Below are positions 17,280 through 26,531 of a stretch of DNA of 64,000 nt, one piece after another. Source of the DNA: an uncultured Clostridia bacterium (GTDB taxonomy: Bacteria; Bacillota; Clostridia; Christensenellales; UBA1242); assembly GCA_944380265.1 (NCBI GenBank), contig CALWGY010000001.1, positions 67,790 to 131,789 of the forward strand, read 5' to 3'. Position 1 is the first letter of the stretch; each line of letters begins with the position of its first letter. Under the pieces are notes generated by a model, which did no database searches, was not told where the DNA came from, and saw only the letters and a program-made list of their open reading frames with translations. The translations under genes and the position numbers were made by a program.

Positions 17280-18284
17280 TTATTTATTTAATTCGGCCAT
17301 AACTTCGTTGGCAATTGTGTTGTCAACAATTGTGCTAAATGGCACATTTTGTTCAAGTTCGCCAGCATCAGTCATAATTGTAATTAGTCTGTTGTAAGCA
17401 TCTTCTGTCATTGCAGGGGAGCTAACCCAAGCATCAATGCCTTTATAACTTTCAATACAGTTTTTAAGTTCTTGTCTGCTAGATGTGTCAAATGAAGGAA
17501 CAAGGGCGTCAATAACATCTTCAACATCGGCAGTCATAATAAAGTTGTATCCTTTCATAACAGCACGCAAAAATGCTTTAACTCTGTCTTTGTTTTTGTT
17601 AATATAACTTTCATTAGCCATAAAACAAGTAAAAGGAACTTCGCCTGATTCTTCGCCCACACTTGCAACAACATAAGCATTGCCAGCAGCAACAAGTTGG
17701 CTTGCGGCAGGTTCAAATGCCGTAACATAATCGCCTGTTCCACCTTGGAAAGCAGTTGTGGTGTTGTTAAATTCAATGTCATATCTTAAAGTAACATTTT
17801 CGCCATCAACCAATCCATTTTTCTTTAATGCATATTCAAGTGCCATTGCAGGCATTCCACCACGTCTGCCAGCAATAATTTCTGTTCCTTCCAAATCTGA
17901 CCACTTAAAGTTTTCGTTTGGTGTTCTGCCAATTAAAAAAGAGCCATCACGTTTTGTTAATTGTCCAAAAACTTTTGGTAAATCTTTCTTTCCTTGCGCA
18001 GCAACATACACAGCAGTTTCTGGACCCATAAGTCCAATGTCAGCAGAGCCTGAAAGTAAAGCAGTCATCGAAACATTAGAGCCACCGCCGTTTGTTAGTT
18101 CAATTTTAATGTTTTCTTCTTCAAAATATCCTTCGTTCATTGCAACATACATTGGGGCATAAAAAATACTGTGTGTAACTTCGTTAACTCTAATAACATT
18201 CTTTTTAGATGAGCAACTGCAACCAGTTAACAACACAGTTATTCCAATGCAAAAAGCAATCATAAAATAAGTAAATTTTTTCAT
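17280..18284 (-). CDS. ABC importer substrate-binding lipoprotein (NMT1/SsuA-like)
   Basis: A 334-residue lipoprotein with a signal peptide ending in the lipobox LLTGC (lipidated Cys22). The mature part reads like the NMT1/SsuA/TauA periplasmic-binding fold: YAPMYVAMNEGYFEEENI near the start, then the GSADIGLMGPE segment and EPAASQLVAAG. It would capture a small organic substrate (sulfonate, taurine, nitrate or thiamine-precursor type) for the permease-ATPase pair at 14445-16090. No TPP riboswitch is seen upstream, so a thiamine link is not supported. The start has GGAGG 6 nt upstream. It is separated from its presumed partners by the kinase gene. Confidence 0.82.
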   Translation of the reverse strand: MKKFTYFMIAFCIGITVLLTGCSCSSKKNVIRVNEVTHSIFYAPMYVAMNEGYFEEENIKIELTNGGGSNVSMTALLSGSADIGLMGPETAVYVAAQGKKDLPKVFGQLTKRDGSFLIGRTPNENFKWSDLEGTEIIAGRRGGMPAMALEYALKKNGLVDGENVTLRYDIEFNNTTTAFQGGTGDYVTAFEPAASQLVAAGNAYVVASVGEESGEVPFTCFMANESYINKNKDRVKAFLRAVMKGYNFIMTADVEDVIDALVPSFDTSSRQELKNCIESYKGIDAWVSSPAMTEDAYNRLITIMTDAGELEQNVPFSTIVDNTIANEVMAELNK

Positions 18285-18461
18285 GCTACCTCCAAAATTG
18301 AAAATTTTACTTAGTTTATAATATTCAATTAAAAAAAATTGGGTTAAAATTTTGCATTGGATTAATTTTATATGGTTGTTAAAAATTAATTTAATAAAAA
18401 TTTTACTTAAAATTTGCTGTAAATATCTTATTAAAAATTATATAATTAAATTATATTAGAC

Positions 18462-18490
18462 TTGAATTTAAAGTTGTTATTTGATATACT
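18462..18490 (+). promoter_or_regulatory. Sigma-A-type promoter for the small membrane gene and valS
   Basis: TTGAAT, exact 17-nt spacer, TATACT, 32 nt upstream of the ATG at 18523. Confidence 0.7.
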
Positions 18491-18522
18491 TATAAATAAT
18501 TAAAAAACCATAAGGGGATAGT

Positions 18523-18792
18523 ATGGGAATTTTATTAAGTTCTGTTTCTGATTTTTTTTCAACATATTTTAATAATATGGGATTAATGCTAAAATCCGTT
18601 GATGTTATCATCGGAGTTTGTTTTTGCGTTTTAGGCGTTGCCACTGCGGTGCTAGCACGACGCATTACCCGAATAATCAGAAAAAGAAATGATATTGATG
18701 ATAATGATCCAGCCTTAATTGCAATTAAGGCAACAGGTCTTGTGTTTATGCTGGTCGCATTCTTAATTTTAGTTTTGGAAATAGTAGCTTAA
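18523..18792 (+). CDS. Small two-helix membrane protein
   Basis: An 89-residue protein not recognised as a named family. Hydrophobic helices lie at about residues 25-45 and 68-88, joined by a basic-then-acidic loop (ARRITRIIRKRNDIDDND). AAGGGG precedes the ATG by 5 nt and a good promoter lies upstream. The gene ends 28 nt before valS, so the two are probably cotranscribed. A reverse-strand reading frame over the same DNA is an antisense shadow. Confidence 0.7.
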   Translation: MGILLSSVSDFFSTYFNNMGLMLKSVDVIIGVCFCVLGVATAVLARRITRIIRKRNDIDDNDPALIAIKATGLVFMLVAFLILVLEIVA

Positions 18793-18820
18793 AAATAATC
18801 AGCATAAAGGAAAATTTATC

Positions 18821-21436
18821 ATGGAAAAATCTTTTGAACCGAAAAAATTTGAATCTGAAATTTACAAAAACTGGATGGAAAAAGGCTATTTTAAAGCCGA
18901 TGAAAATTCCACAAAAAAACCTTTCACAATTGTAATGCCTCCACCAAACATAACAAGTAAGTTGCATATTGGTCATGCTTACGGCATTTCAATTATGGAT
19001 AGCATAATTAGATATAAACGCATGAAAGGGTTTGAAGCATTGCTTTTGCCTGGAACCGACCACGCAGCACTTGCAACAGAAGTTAAGGTTGTTGAACGCT
19101 TGGCTGAAAAGGGCGTAAAAAAAGAAGATATTGGCAGAGAAGCTTTTCAACTAGAAATGCAAAAATGGTATGATGAGTATGGCGGACTCATTCTTTCTCA
19201 ATTTAAAAAAGTTGGCATTTCCTGTGATTGGAACAGGCTTGCTTTCACCTTGGATGAAGAAAGGTCTAAAAGTGTTAGACAATCTTTTTATGATTTATAC
19301 AATAAGGGATTAATTTATCAGGGCAGCAGAATAACCAATTGGTGCACATGTTGCAAAACCGCACTTAGCGATATTGAAGTTGACTATCAAACCGATAAAG
19401 GTCACATTTGGCACATAAAATATCCAATTGAAAATTCTAACAAATTCATTGTGGTTGCCACCACCAGACCAGAAACAATGTTTGGCGACGTTGCTGTTGC
19501 AGTTAACCCAAAAGACAAGCGTTACAAAAAATTAATTGGCACAAATGTTATTTTACCAATTGTTAACAAACCAATTCCAATCATTGCCGACAGTTATGTT
19601 GACATATCTTTTGGAACAGGTATGGTTAAAATAACCCCAGCACACGACCCTAACGACTATGAAATTGGTAAACGCCACAATTTGCCTTTAATTAATGTTA
19701 TTAACCTTGATGGCACAATGAACGAAAATGCTGGAAAATATTGTGGCATGAAAAGTTTAGACTGCCGTGAAGAGTTGGTTAAAGAACTAACAAGTTTAAA
19801 CTTGATGGAAAAAATTGAAAACTATTCACACAATGTTGGTCATTGTCAACGTTGCCACAGCGCACTTGAACCAATTGTTACAAAGCAATGGTATGTTAAA
19901 ATGGACGGCCTTGCAAAAAAAGCAATTGAAAAAGTTAAAGATGGAACAATAAAATTCCACCCAAAACGTTTTGAAAAAATTTATTTCCATTGGATGGAAA
20001 ACATTAAAGACTGGTGCATTTCACGTCAACTTTGGTCAGGTCACAGAATTCCTGTTTTCACGTGTTCTAAATGTGGTGCAGAAATTGTTGAGTTAACCGA
20101 CCCAACAAAATGCCCAAAATGTGGTTGCACAAATTTGGTGCAAGACCCAGATTCGCTAGACACATGGTTTAGTTCGGCATTGTGGCCATTTAGCACATTG
20201 GGTTGGCCAAACCAAACAAAATCCATGGAAAAGTTTTATCCAACCGATTTAATGGTTACGGCATACGACATAATTTTCTTCTGGGTTGCAAGAATGATTT
20301 TTTCTGGTCTTGAATACACTGGCAAAGAACCATTTAAAGATGTTTTGCTTCATGGCTTAATTAGAGATGAATTAGGCAGAAAAATGAGTAAAAGTTTGGG
20401 TAATGGAATTGACCCAATTGACATAATTGAAAAATATGGAGCCGATTCTTTGCGTTTTGCGTTGCTTACTGGAACAGGTGTTGGCATGGATTCAAGGTTT
20501 AGTTACGACAAAGCGGAAAATGCAAGCAACTTTATTAACAAACTATGGAACGCAAGCCGTTATGTTGTTGAAAACGTTAACAAAACAAAATTTGAAACAA
20601 TACCATTAACACAATTAAAATTAAGTTTGGCTGATAAATGGATTTTAACAGAACTTAACAACACAATTGCAACCATCACAAAACTTTATGATAAATATGA
20701 TGTTGGCATGGTTTGCAATGCAATTTATGATTTTATTTGGAATAAATATTGCGATTGGTACATTGAAGCAACCAAACCAAGTTTGTTTGGTGATGATGAA
20801 AGCAAACTTACAGCACTTAATGTTTTGGTTTATGTTTTAGATAAAATTTTAAAAATGTTGCATCCAATAATGCCATTTGTAACCGAAACAATATATAGGG
20901 AACTACCAAATGCAAACGAAAGCATTATGATTTCATCTTTCCCAGAAGTTAACAAAGAACTAAGTTTTGCAAGTTCATTTAAAACAATGCAAGAAGTTAT
21001 GCTAGTTATTAAAAATCTAAGAAATGTTAGAAAAGAAATGAATGTTGCCGACAATGTTAAAACAAACCTAATTATTGAAACACATAATCGCGAAATTAAA
21101 AATTCCTTGGAAATAATTAAAAAACTTGCAAACGGAAAGGAAGTAAGTTTGTTAAAAGATGGCACTGATGTTTCAAATTGCACAGTTGTTGTTAGTGATT
21201 TAATTAAAATTTACATTCCAACCACCGACATGATTAATCCGGAAAAGGAACTAGAAAGATTAAATGCGGAACTAGCAAAAACAGAAGCGGAAATTGTTAG
21301 AGCAGAAAAAATGTTAAACAATGCAGGCTTTGTTGCTCGTGCTCCAAAACAACTTGTGGAAAGTGAAAAAGAAAAATTAGTTAAATACACCGAAATTAAA
21401 GAAAACTTACTAAAAATGATTGCAAAATTAAAATAA
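18821..21436 (+). CDS. valS: Valyl-tRNA synthetase
   Basis: Charges tRNA-Val with valine in the cytoplasm. At 871 residues it matches the usual ~880. The class I signature PPPNITSKLHIGHAYG has HIGH at residues 49-52, and KMSKS is at about 521-525. The editing (CP1) domain is intact (TTRPETMFGDVAVAV, GTGMVKITPAHDPNDYE). A Cys4 cluster (CSKCG...CPKCG) follows in the catalytic half. The C-terminus is the Val-specific coiled coil. The start has AAAGGA upstream. No T-box leader is visible in the short upstream gap, unlike in many clostridia. Confidence 0.97.
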   Translation: MEKSFEPKKFESEIYKNWMEKGYFKADENSTKKPFTIVMPPPNITSKLHIGHAYGISIMDSIIRYKRMKGFEALLLPGTDHAALATEVKVVERLAEKGVKKEDIGREAFQLEMQKWYDEYGGLILSQFKKVGISCDWNRLAFTLDEERSKSVRQSFYDLYNKGLIYQGSRITNWCTCCKTALSDIEVDYQTDKGHIWHIKYPIENSNKFIVVATTRPETMFGDVAVAVNPKDKRYKKLIGTNVILPIVNKPIPIIADSYVDISFGTGMVKITPAHDPNDYEIGKRHNLPLINVINLDGTMNENAGKYCGMKSLDCREELVKELTSLNLMEKIENYSHNVGHCQRCHSALEPIVTKQWYVKMDGLAKKAIEKVKDGTIKFHPKRFEKIYFHWMENIKDWCISRQLWSGHRIPVFTCSKCGAEIVELTDPTKCPKCGCTNLVQDPDSLDTWFSSALWPFSTLGWPNQTKSMEKFYPTDLMVTAYDIIFFWVARMIFSGLEYTGKEPFKDVLLHGLIRDELGRKMSKSLGNGIDPIDIIEKYGADSLRFALLTGTGVGMDSRFSYDKAENASNFINKLWNASRYVVENVNKTKFETIPLTQLKLSLADKWILTELNNTIATITKLYDKYDVGMVCNAIYDFIWNKYCDWYIEATKPSLFGDDESKLTALNVLVYVLDKILKMLHPIMPFVTETIYRELPNANESIMISSFPEVNKELSFASSFKTMQEVMLVIKNLRNVRKEMNVADNVKTNLIIETHNREIKNSLEIIKKLANGKEVSLLKDGTDVSNCTVVVSDLIKIYIPTTDMINPEKELERLNAELAKTEAEIVRAEKMLNNAGFVARAPKQLVESEKEKLVKYTEIKENLLKMIAKLK

Positions 21437-21447
21437 ACAGGAAAAAT

Positions 21448-21480
21448 AAAAAAACAACCAAAAATTTGGTTGTTTTTTTT
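21448..21480. terminator. Bidirectional terminator after valS
   Basis: Stem ACAACCAAA / TTTGGTTGT with an AA loop, flanked by A-run and T8. It also lies just past the stop codon of the convergent TSCPD gene. Confidence 0.9.
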
Positions 21481-21505
21481 GTGTGATAAAATAATAAAAA
21501 TGTGA

Positions 21506-21754
21506 TTACTTGTTTTCGTTTAAATATTGTTTTAACGCTTGTGCAAGTTGGTCAGGGCAGGATGTTGTTGGTCGGCACTTAATGCCTTCAAGTTTTTTAA
21601 TAACATCTTCCACTTTCATGCCTTCGGCAAGTTTTGCAACGCCTGTTGTGTTGCCCATGCAACCACCAACAAACTTAATGTTTTTAACTTTGCCATCTTC
21701 AACATCAAACATAATTTCTCTTGAACAAACTCCAACTGGTTTATATGAGTACAT
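21506..21754 (-). CDS. TSCPD-domain protein, TIGR03905-like
   Basis: A small protein with the diagnostic TSCPD pentapeptide near its C-terminus and conserved Cys residues in PVGVCSREI and GGCMGNTTGV. This matches the family of short proteins related to the C-terminal TSCPD domain of vitamin-B12-type ribonucleotide reductases. Its biochemical role is unknown. I start it at ATG 21754 (82 aa), because AAGGAG lies 7 nt upstream; the ATG at 21775 sits inside that region and overlaps nothing conserved. The ribosome-binding site follows directly on the stop codon of the DUF4364 gene 10 nt upstream, so the pair forms one transcript. Confidence 0.82.
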   Translation of the reverse strand: MYSYKPVGVCSREIMFDVEDGKVKNIKFVGGCMGNTTGVAKLAEGMKVEDVIKKLEGIKCRPTTSCPDQLAQALKQYLNENK

Positions 21755-21764
21755 TGTTTTCTCC

Positions 21765-22313
21765 TTAATTATCAATTATTGTGTCATACAAATATTCAAA
21801 AATGTTTGCAGCGTTTTCTTTCCATTTTTTGCAAGCAGTAATTGCTGAATGCCTGTTTGGGGCTTTAAGTTTAATTTCCAAAAGTGGGGTGGTTAGCACT
21901 GGTTCCTTAATTTTTAATGTTACAGTGTGTGTGCCATCTGGATTTTTAACATAATCCGAAACATATTCCTGACTGCGTTTTAAGTTTAATTTGTTTTCTT
22001 TAATAAAGTTAGAAATTTCTTCTCGTAAACTTTGTGGAATTCTTAAAAAGAAATGGCTTAAACAATTTCTTCCGTCAATGGTAATGCCATATCTTGGTTC
22101 TTCATCGCCATTTTCTGTTTTATAAATAAAACCAACTTCCATAAGTTGCCACAAAATTTCTTTGCAGTCCATATAGTTAATCCAATTGTTTCTGCTTGTA
22201 CAAATGTCAATAATATTGTTTTCCGTTAGTGGAATTTCCATTTTATCAAGCAAAAATAACAATTTTAACTTGTTAATTGTGTTGTCTTGTGTATATTCTA
22301 AAACATTGTCCAT
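21765..22313 (-). CDS. DUF4364 family protein (winged-helix-like)
   Basis: Matches DUF4364, a clostridial family with an N-terminal winged-helix-like part (NKLKLLFLLDKMEIPLTEN, then a Y-M-D-C-x-E-I-L-W-Q-L helix and GFIY). The C-terminal half contains strands such as YVKNPDGTHTVTLKI. A role as DNA-binding regulator is inferred from fold only. I prefer ATG 22313 (AGGTG 6 nt upstream) over GTG 22322. It is first in a two-gene operon with the TSCPD gene and diverges from the gene at 22497. Confidence 0.75.
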   Translation of the reverse strand: MDNVLEYTQDNTINKLKLLFLLDKMEIPLTENNIIDICTSRNNWINYMDCKEILWQLMEVGFIYKTENGDEEPRYGITIDGRNCLSHFFLRIPQSLREEISNFIKENKLNLKRSQEYVSDYVKNPDGTHTVTLKIKEPVLTTPLLEIKLKAPNRHSAITACKKWKENAANIFEYLYDTIIDN

Positions 22314-22423
22314 TCTAAACACCTAATTCAAATTTGCTAAAATTAGTATATCACATTTAATAATATTGCACAAAAACAATTTATATTGTTGAATAATTAA
22401 TTTTTATGAGTTTTTTATTTTAA

Positions 22424-22452
22424 TTGATTAAATTTCATAAATTTACTATACT
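22424..22452 (+). promoter_or_regulatory. Sigma-A-type promoter
   Basis: TTGATT, 17-nt spacer, TATACT, 44 nt upstream of the ATG at 22497. Confidence 0.65.
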
Positions 22453-22496
22453 TAATTATAACAAATAAAACATTTACACACAATTTTGGAGTTAAA

Positions 22497-23267
22497 ATGA
22501 AATATCCAGAGTCAGAAAACATAAAAATAAAAAACTTTTTTGATGCTTGCAATGAAATGATTCAGGGCAGGTTTATTTTGTCAGACATAAAAATTTCAAA
22601 AATATTAAAAGCAATTGCTAATTCCGAAGTGCTATATAACTTGTTTGCAGAAGTTTTAAGCGACTTCAAATTTAAAGAAGAATTTGAAAATGCAAAAACA
22701 CCAAACAAAGTTAATGGTGGATATTTTGCTGTTCCTGAACAAGATGAAAAAATTGTTGCATTAGTGTTCTGCATTTTATTGGAAGTTGACAATCAAAAAA
22801 TGAATTTGCAAAATTTTGTTAATGACTATTTTTATAGCCCAGAAGGTTATAACATAAGTTACAGCAACTTTTCGTTAAGTGTTTTGGTACCGTTTAAAAA
22901 TGCTGTGTTAAATTTGCTTGGTTGCAACGAAGATGGCACTCCAATTAAGGAAGAAGAGGAAGAAGTTGAACCAGAGGAAGAAGAAATAGAAGAAGAACCA
23001 AATCACAAACAAAAAATTTTGTTTGCCAATTTAAGAATGAGTTTAAACGAACTTTTGTCGGTAATTGTTAAAAGCAAAATTAGTTATGAAGAAAAAGAAG
23101 AATTAAAAATTATAATAAACGCTCTTTTTGAAGCAATTGAAATGGAAAGTTTAATTATTATAAACGCATTGGTTATTCCACTTGAACACATGATTGGCAA
23201 AAACAAACAAGTAAAATTTTATTACAACGATTTTAAAGAATGTTTGGTTCAGTTTTATTATAGTTAA
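22497..23267 (+). CDS. Unrecognised soluble protein with acidic linker
   Basis: A 256-residue protein that I cannot place in a family. Two helical halves are joined by a strongly acidic Glu-rich linker at about residues 150-168. There is no signal peptide and no membrane segment. The coding signal is good: GGAG ribosome-binding site, consensus promoter, codon use like its neighbours and a strong terminator. It is monocistronic and convergent with the equally unrecognised gene at 23343. Confidence 0.7.
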   Translation: MKYPESENIKIKNFFDACNEMIQGRFILSDIKISKILKAIANSEVLYNLFAEVLSDFKFKEEFENAKTPNKVNGGYFAVPEQDEKIVALVFCILLEVDNQKMNLQNFVNDYFYSPEGYNISYSNFSLSVLVPFKNAVLNLLGCNEDGTPIKEEEEEVEPEEEEIEEEPNHKQKILFANLRMSLNELLSVIVKSKISYEEKEELKIIINALFEAIEMESLIIINALVIPLEHMIGKNKQVKFYYNDFKECLVQFYYS

Positions 23268-23298
23268 AAAAAAGATTGGAAATTTTCCAATCTTTTTT
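23268..23298. terminator. Bidirectional terminator between two unrecognised genes
   Basis: Stem AAAAAAGATTGGAAA / TTTCCAATCTTTTTT with a minimal T loop, directly after the stop codon of the plus-strand gene. Confidence 0.9.
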
Positions 23299-23342
23299 GT
23301 TTTTATTAAGTTTTCCAATTTTCAAAAACTAGTTTTGTTATA

Positions 23343-24464
23343 TTACTTTGATAAACCACTTTCAAATTCTAGTTTTGCACTAACAGATTTGTCTAAATTG
23401 TAAATAATGTTATCATCAACTTTTTCATTGGTTTTAGATAAATAAACAATCATGCTTTGCCTTGCATCATCATAAATTGCTTCGCAAGCAGGAAAGTGGT
23501 GGCAGTATCTAATAAACAAATATGTAAATTTGTTTGTTATGTTAAACTGATTTTTGTTATGTTTTTCCAAAAATTCTCTGCGTTTTTCTCTGTTATATTT
23601 TTTAATTTGTTCAACAAGCGTTGAGTTTTCGGAAGTTTCTTTGGACACTGGCTTTGTGTTTTTTATGTATCCTGCAATTTTGTTTCCATTATATCTAACT
23701 GGCATAAAATTTGGTGCAACAATTCTTTTTATTCCGCTTTGCTTAATTAGCGAGTTAAAAAGTGTTAACGAAACAAGTGCATTGGGTGACACATTTGAAA
23801 TAACTTCATTTGTGTCAACATTTTTGTTAACCTTTCTAAAATATCTGTCAAGTTTTTTTCTAAGCGGATTTGTTTCTTTGTCTGCTTTGTTTTGAACTGC
23901 CATAACAAAACATGTGTCATCAATTGTTCCAAAACTAATTGAGGGAAGTTTAAACCTGTTTCCGTGTTGGTCTTCAAAAGCCACTTCAAATTCATAGGGT
24001 GTTTCAAGCCCTGATGGATTTTTAATAACATTGCCCAAAATTGTTAAGCCTTCATACTCGCCAAGTTTAAAAACACCAGTTTTAAGTGGGTTTTCAATCA
24101 TCTTTTTTCTTGTTTGAATGTGTGAAATAAAATTGTTAAAATCAAAGTTTGTTGCATTAACAACCAAGTCTAAAAACAATTTTTGCGTAAAACTTTGGTT
24201 GTTTAACATGTAATAATTTTGGTCATTTGCATAAAACTTTTTGGCGGTTTGCAAATAACTTTCAAGTTCATTTAAAAATGTGTTGTAGTTTGGAATGTTA
24301 ATTATTGGATATTTTGTGTTTTTTGCATTTGTTTTACCTTCAATTTGAAAATAAAAACGTGTGTAAAAATGCCAAAAACCAAAGTTTTCGTCACCAATTT
24401 TAATAAAACCATTTTCGGCTTGTTTAATAATGTTTTCAATTGCAATTTTATCGCTTTTTAACAT
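23343..24464 (-). CDS. Unrecognised 373-residue protein
   Basis: No family is recognised. The protein is soluble and rich in Asn, Lys and Phe. It has a Trp/Tyr/Phe cluster near the N-terminus (FGFWHFYTRFYFQ) and a Cys/His stretch near the C-terminus (IRYCHHFPACEAIYDDARQ) that could bind metal, though this is only a guess. GGTG precedes the ATG. It is monocistronic, with convergent transcription from 22497 and YlbJ-like membrane protein gene upstream on the same strand. Confidence 0.65.
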   Translation of the reverse strand: MLKSDKIAIENIIKQAENGFIKIGDENFGFWHFYTRFYFQIEGKTNAKNTKYPIINIPNYNTFLNELESYLQTAKKFYANDQNYYMLNNQSFTQKLFLDLVVNATNFDFNNFISHIQTRKKMIENPLKTGVFKLGEYEGLTILGNVIKNPSGLETPYEFEVAFEDQHGNRFKLPSISFGTIDDTCFVMAVQNKADKETNPLRKKLDRYFRKVNKNVDTNEVISNVSPNALVSLTLFNSLIKQSGIKRIVAPNFMPVRYNGNKIAGYIKNTKPVSKETSENSTLVEQIKKYNREKRREFLEKHNKNQFNITNKFTYLFIRYCHHFPACEAIYDDARQSMIVYLSKTNEKVDDNIIYNLDKSVSAKLEFESGLSK

Positions 24465-24588
24465 GTTTTCACCAATTTTAAGTTTTAATTTAACACCACA
24501 TAAATCTATTAATATAATACAACAATTAACACGCTAAATCAATACTCAAACAAACTAAATATTCAGTTTTATTTTTTTAATTTGAAAA

Positions 24589-25563
24589 TCACAAAATAAC
24601 AAGTCCAAACAAAAATGCTAAAACCATGCTAAACAGGGCATGAGTTAATTTTTGACAAAAATAAAATTTCAAATTAATGTTCATTTTTTTTAAAAATGTT
24701 AGTGCTTGCAAATTTATGGAAATTCCACCAAAAGAAATTAGACCACTCAAAATTATTGCACTAACATTTAAGTTTAGTCCACATGTGCTAAGGTCCAAAC
24801 AACCACGAGTTAGTTCAATAATTCCGTTTAAAACAGAAGTTACAACATTAACATTTAAGTTTGGGAAAATTTTTGATAAAACAAAAGTTATTGGCAAAAA
24901 TAAATTAAAATGGTTAAAAATTGTTATCAACATAAAAAATATTGCAATATATCCACCAACAATTAAAATGCTTTTAATTGAACTAAACATGCAATTTTCC
25001 AAAATGTTTTCAGTTTTTGTTGCAGAAACATTGTTAGGTTTTATAGTTTTTTCCGTTTTTAGCATATATTTTCTATAACATAACCCATTAACAATGGCAC
25101 CAATAAAATGGGCTAGCAAAACAACATATCCAAGGGTTTTGTTTTCAAACATTCCAACAGCAACTGTGCCCAAAATAAACAACGGACCACTTGTGCTTGT
25201 GAACGTTACAATTCTGTGTGCTTCGCCTAAATCAATAATTTTGTTTTCATAAAGGTCGCTTGTTATTTTTGCTCCAACCGGATAACCAGATAAAATGCTC
25301 ATTAAATAAACATAACTGCTAATTCCCGATGTGTTAAACAAACGTTTTGTAAGTGGGGCAACACCACGGCTAATGTATGTAATAAAACCAAGGTCACCAA
25401 GCAGTTTAGTAAAAAAGAAAAATGGAAAAAGGGCGGGCAAAATGCTTGTTGCCCAAACATTAATGCCTGTTAAACATGCACTTATTGAAACTTCGGGAAC
25501 AATAACTAAAAATGACAATAATATAATTAAAAGTATTGAAATAAAAACAATGTGTTTTTTCAA
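24589..25563 (-). CDS. ylbJ: YlbJ-like membrane protein (nucleoside-recognition/Gate family)
   Basis: A 324-residue polytopic membrane protein with about eight segments. Landmarks of the YlbJ/sporulation membrane protein family are ILPALFPFFFFTKLL, ILSGYPVGAKITSDLYE and FTSTSGPLFILGTVAVGMF. In Bacillus the family member is needed for spore cortex or coat integrity; whether this organism sporulates cannot be judged here. Its neighbours ylbK, ylbM/tmcAL and rpmF are the same set as in Bacillus, which supports the call, although strands alternate here. Confidence 0.82.
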   Translation of the reverse strand: MKKHIVFISILLIILLSFLVIVPEVSISACLTGINVWATSILPALFPFFFFTKLLGDLGFITYISRGVAPLTKRLFNTSGISSYVYLMSILSGYPVGAKITSDLYENKIIDLGEAHRIVTFTSTSGPLFILGTVAVGMFENKTLGYVVLLAHFIGAIVNGLCYRKYMLKTEKTIKPNNVSATKTENILENCMFSSIKSILIVGGYIAIFFMLITIFNHFNLFLPITFVLSKIFPNLNVNVVTSVLNGIIELTRGCLDLSTCGLNLNVSAIILSGLISFGGISINLQALTFLKKMNINLKFYFCQKLTHALFSMVLAFLFGLVIL

Positions 25564-25708
25564 ATGGTTGTCCTAAAAAAATTGTTATGTTAATATATAT
25601 TAAAATTAAAAATGAAAAATGAATTTTAACAACTTTTATAGTAAAAATTAATAAAAAAATAAACAAGTTATAATTTTATAACTTTAAAATAAAAATTAGG
25701 AGTTTGCT

Positions 25709-26521
25709 TTGGAAAATATTAAAATTGGTTTAGCCCTTGGCGGTGGTGGTGCATTAGGAATTGCTCACGTAGGAGTTTTAAAGGCATTAGAAGAAAATGG
25801 AATTAAACCAAGTGTTGTTGTTGGAACATCAATTGGTGCTTTGGTTGGCGGGGTGTATGCAACAGGCATGAAAATTGAAAAAATGGAAGAAGAATCTGCA
25901 AAAATAAAAACCTTGCACTTATATGATGTTAACTTAAATACATCAGGTTTTTTAAGTGGAAGAGCTGCCGTTAAAACATTAAAAAAAATTATGGGGAAAG
26001 ACTATCAAATTGAAAATCTGCCAACACGTTTTGCGGCGGTTGCTGTTGATTTAAAAAGTGCAGAGGAACTGTTGCTTAAAAATGGGTCATTAATAAATGC
26101 CATAAGGGCAAGCATAAGCGTTCCGGGGGTTTTCATTCCATTTAAGCACGATGAAAAATTATTAATTGATGGCGGAGTTTTAAACAACTTGCCAGAAGAC
26201 CAAGTTAAAAACATGGGTGCAGATGTTGTTTTGTCGGTTGATTTGTTGCACAATTACAACCCATATTCAAAGCCAAAAACAATTTTTCATTCAATAATGC
26301 TTGGTTGGGTTATAATGCAAAATAAATTAACACAAACAAAACAAAATTTTTCAGATTTCAGAATAAGTCTTAACCTTAATGGTTTTAAACAATACATTTT
26401 CAACAAAAATGTTGCAAAACAATTAATAAAAATTGGATATGATGAAACCATAAAACAAATGCCTGAAATTTTAAAAGTAATAAAAAATGCTGAAAATAAA
26501 CAAAAAAAATCACTTAAATAA
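25709..26521 (+). CDS. ylbK: Patatin-like phospholipase/esterase (YlbK/RssA type)
   Basis: A 270-residue NTE/patatin-family serine hydrolase. It has the oxyanion loop GGGGALG at residues 11-17, nucleophile motif GTSIG with Ser41, and the dyad Asp154 in LIDGGV. It probably cleaves acyl esters of lipids; the natural substrate is unknown. Translation starts at TTG 25709, with AGGAG 6 nt upstream. It is transcribed divergently from ylbJ and its last codons form part of the terminator stem. Confidence 0.85.
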   Translation: MENIKIGLALGGGGALGIAHVGVLKALEENGIKPSVVVGTSIGALVGGVYATGMKIEKMEEESAKIKTLHLYDVNLNTSGFLSGRAAVKTLKKIMGKDYQIENLPTRFAAVAVDLKSAEELLLKNGSLINAIRASISVPGVFIPFKHDEKLLIDGGVLNNLPEDQVKNMGADVVLSVDLLHNYNPYSKPKTIFHSIMLGWVIMQNKLTQTKQNFSDFRISLNLNGFKQYIFNKNVAKQLIKIGYDETIKQMPEILKVIKNAENKQKKSLK

Positions 26522-26530
26522 GTGATTTTT
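26505..26530. terminator. Terminator overlapping the ylbK stop codon
   Basis: Stem AATCACTT / AAGTGATT with flanking A-run and T8. It lies between convergent ylbK and tmcAL. Confidence 0.85.
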
Positions 26531-26531
26531 T

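Noticed and set aside
17758-18162. 134-codon plus-strand frame within the lipoprotein gene
   Set aside because: Antisense to a clear family member; no start signals.
18284-18523. TPP riboswitch before the ABC lipoprotein or a T-box before valS
   Set aside because: No CTGAGA thi-box segment is visible, and no T-box sequence with an antiterminator lies upstream of valS.
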